Shown piece after piece: positions 22,380 through 22,415 of a DNA stretch of 22,415 nucleotides. Both the position numbers and the translations under genes were made by a program. The stretch covers positions 1 to 22,415 of the forward strand of contig JAACFD010000007.1 of NCBI GenBank assembly GCA_009937555.1. The letters are read 5' to 3'. Origin of the DNA: Chlamydiales bacterium (GTDB taxonomy: Bacteria > Chlamydiota > Chlamydiia > Chlamydiales > JAACFD01). How positions within the stretch are numbered: position 1 is the first letter of the stretch; every line of letters starts with the position of its first letter. Below the pieces are notes generated by a model, which was not told the DNA's origin, searched no databases, and was given only the letters and a program-made list of their open reading frames with translations.

Positions 22380-22415
22380 GGTAGCTCCTTATTTTGTTAT
22401 AGAGACCTTGTTAGG

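Noticed and set aside
1..22415. tRNA genes, CRISPR arrays, insertion sequences and integration sites
   Set aside because: I looked for cloverleaf-like segments, regularly spaced direct repeats, transposase motifs and flanking direct repeats and saw none that I could support.

Overview
The window is AT-rich DNA packed with genes on both strands. By eye it is well under 40% GC. CTAG, which enteric bacteria avoid, is common here. At least two proteins look like outer-membrane beta-barrels with a terminal Phe, and one is a lipoprotein, so the organism has two membranes. Several long proteins of unknown family carry eukaryote-like or host-directed features: ankyrin-like repeats, a ubiquitin-like fold, leucine-rich repeats, a RING-like Cys/His pattern, and a lipase-like domain behind a paired hydrophobic segment. 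Together these suggest a host-associated, probably intracellular bacterium such as a Chlamydiota-like or Legionellales-like lineage. I cannot fix the phylum from the sequence alone. I see no tRNA, rRNA, CRISPR array, insertion sequence or phage structural gene.

Left part (1-4050, + strand): the 3' end of an unrecognised gene cut by the window edge; a 377-residue unknown protein with an acidic stretch and a C-terminal membrane anchor, closed by a very good terminator; an MscS-family channel; a secreted coiled-coil protein; and a 60-residue basic orphan. Next (4047-6807, - strand) is a two-gene overlapping unit: a protein with an N-terminal ubiquitin-like fold followed by a 714-residue ankyrin-like protein.

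Middle (6965-11009) is a transport block: an NSS-family sodium symporter (-), a potassium channel (+) behind a structured leader, and a MATE exporter (+). It is followed by a membrane-anchored leucine-rich-repeat protein (+) that converges on a two-gene Smr unit (-), whose first gene encodes only 52 residues. A 580-residue helical protein ending in a RING-like pattern (12720-14462, +) converges on a 693-residue lipase-like membrane protein (14574-16655, -).

Right part (17044-22415): a + strand run of 2-oxoglutarate/Fe(II) oxygenase, FAD-dependent oxidoreductase (DAO/MnmC-C-like) and small beta-barrel protein converges on a - strand operon. That operon reads outer-membrane beta-barrel, FAD/disulfide oxidoreductase of the lipoamide dehydrogenase class, then a lipoprotein overlapping the oxidoreductase gene.

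The strongest candidate for something undescribed is the set of possible host-interaction proteins, above all the ubiquitin-like plus ankyrin pair and the RING-like helical protein. All functions given for these are inferences from motifs read by eye.
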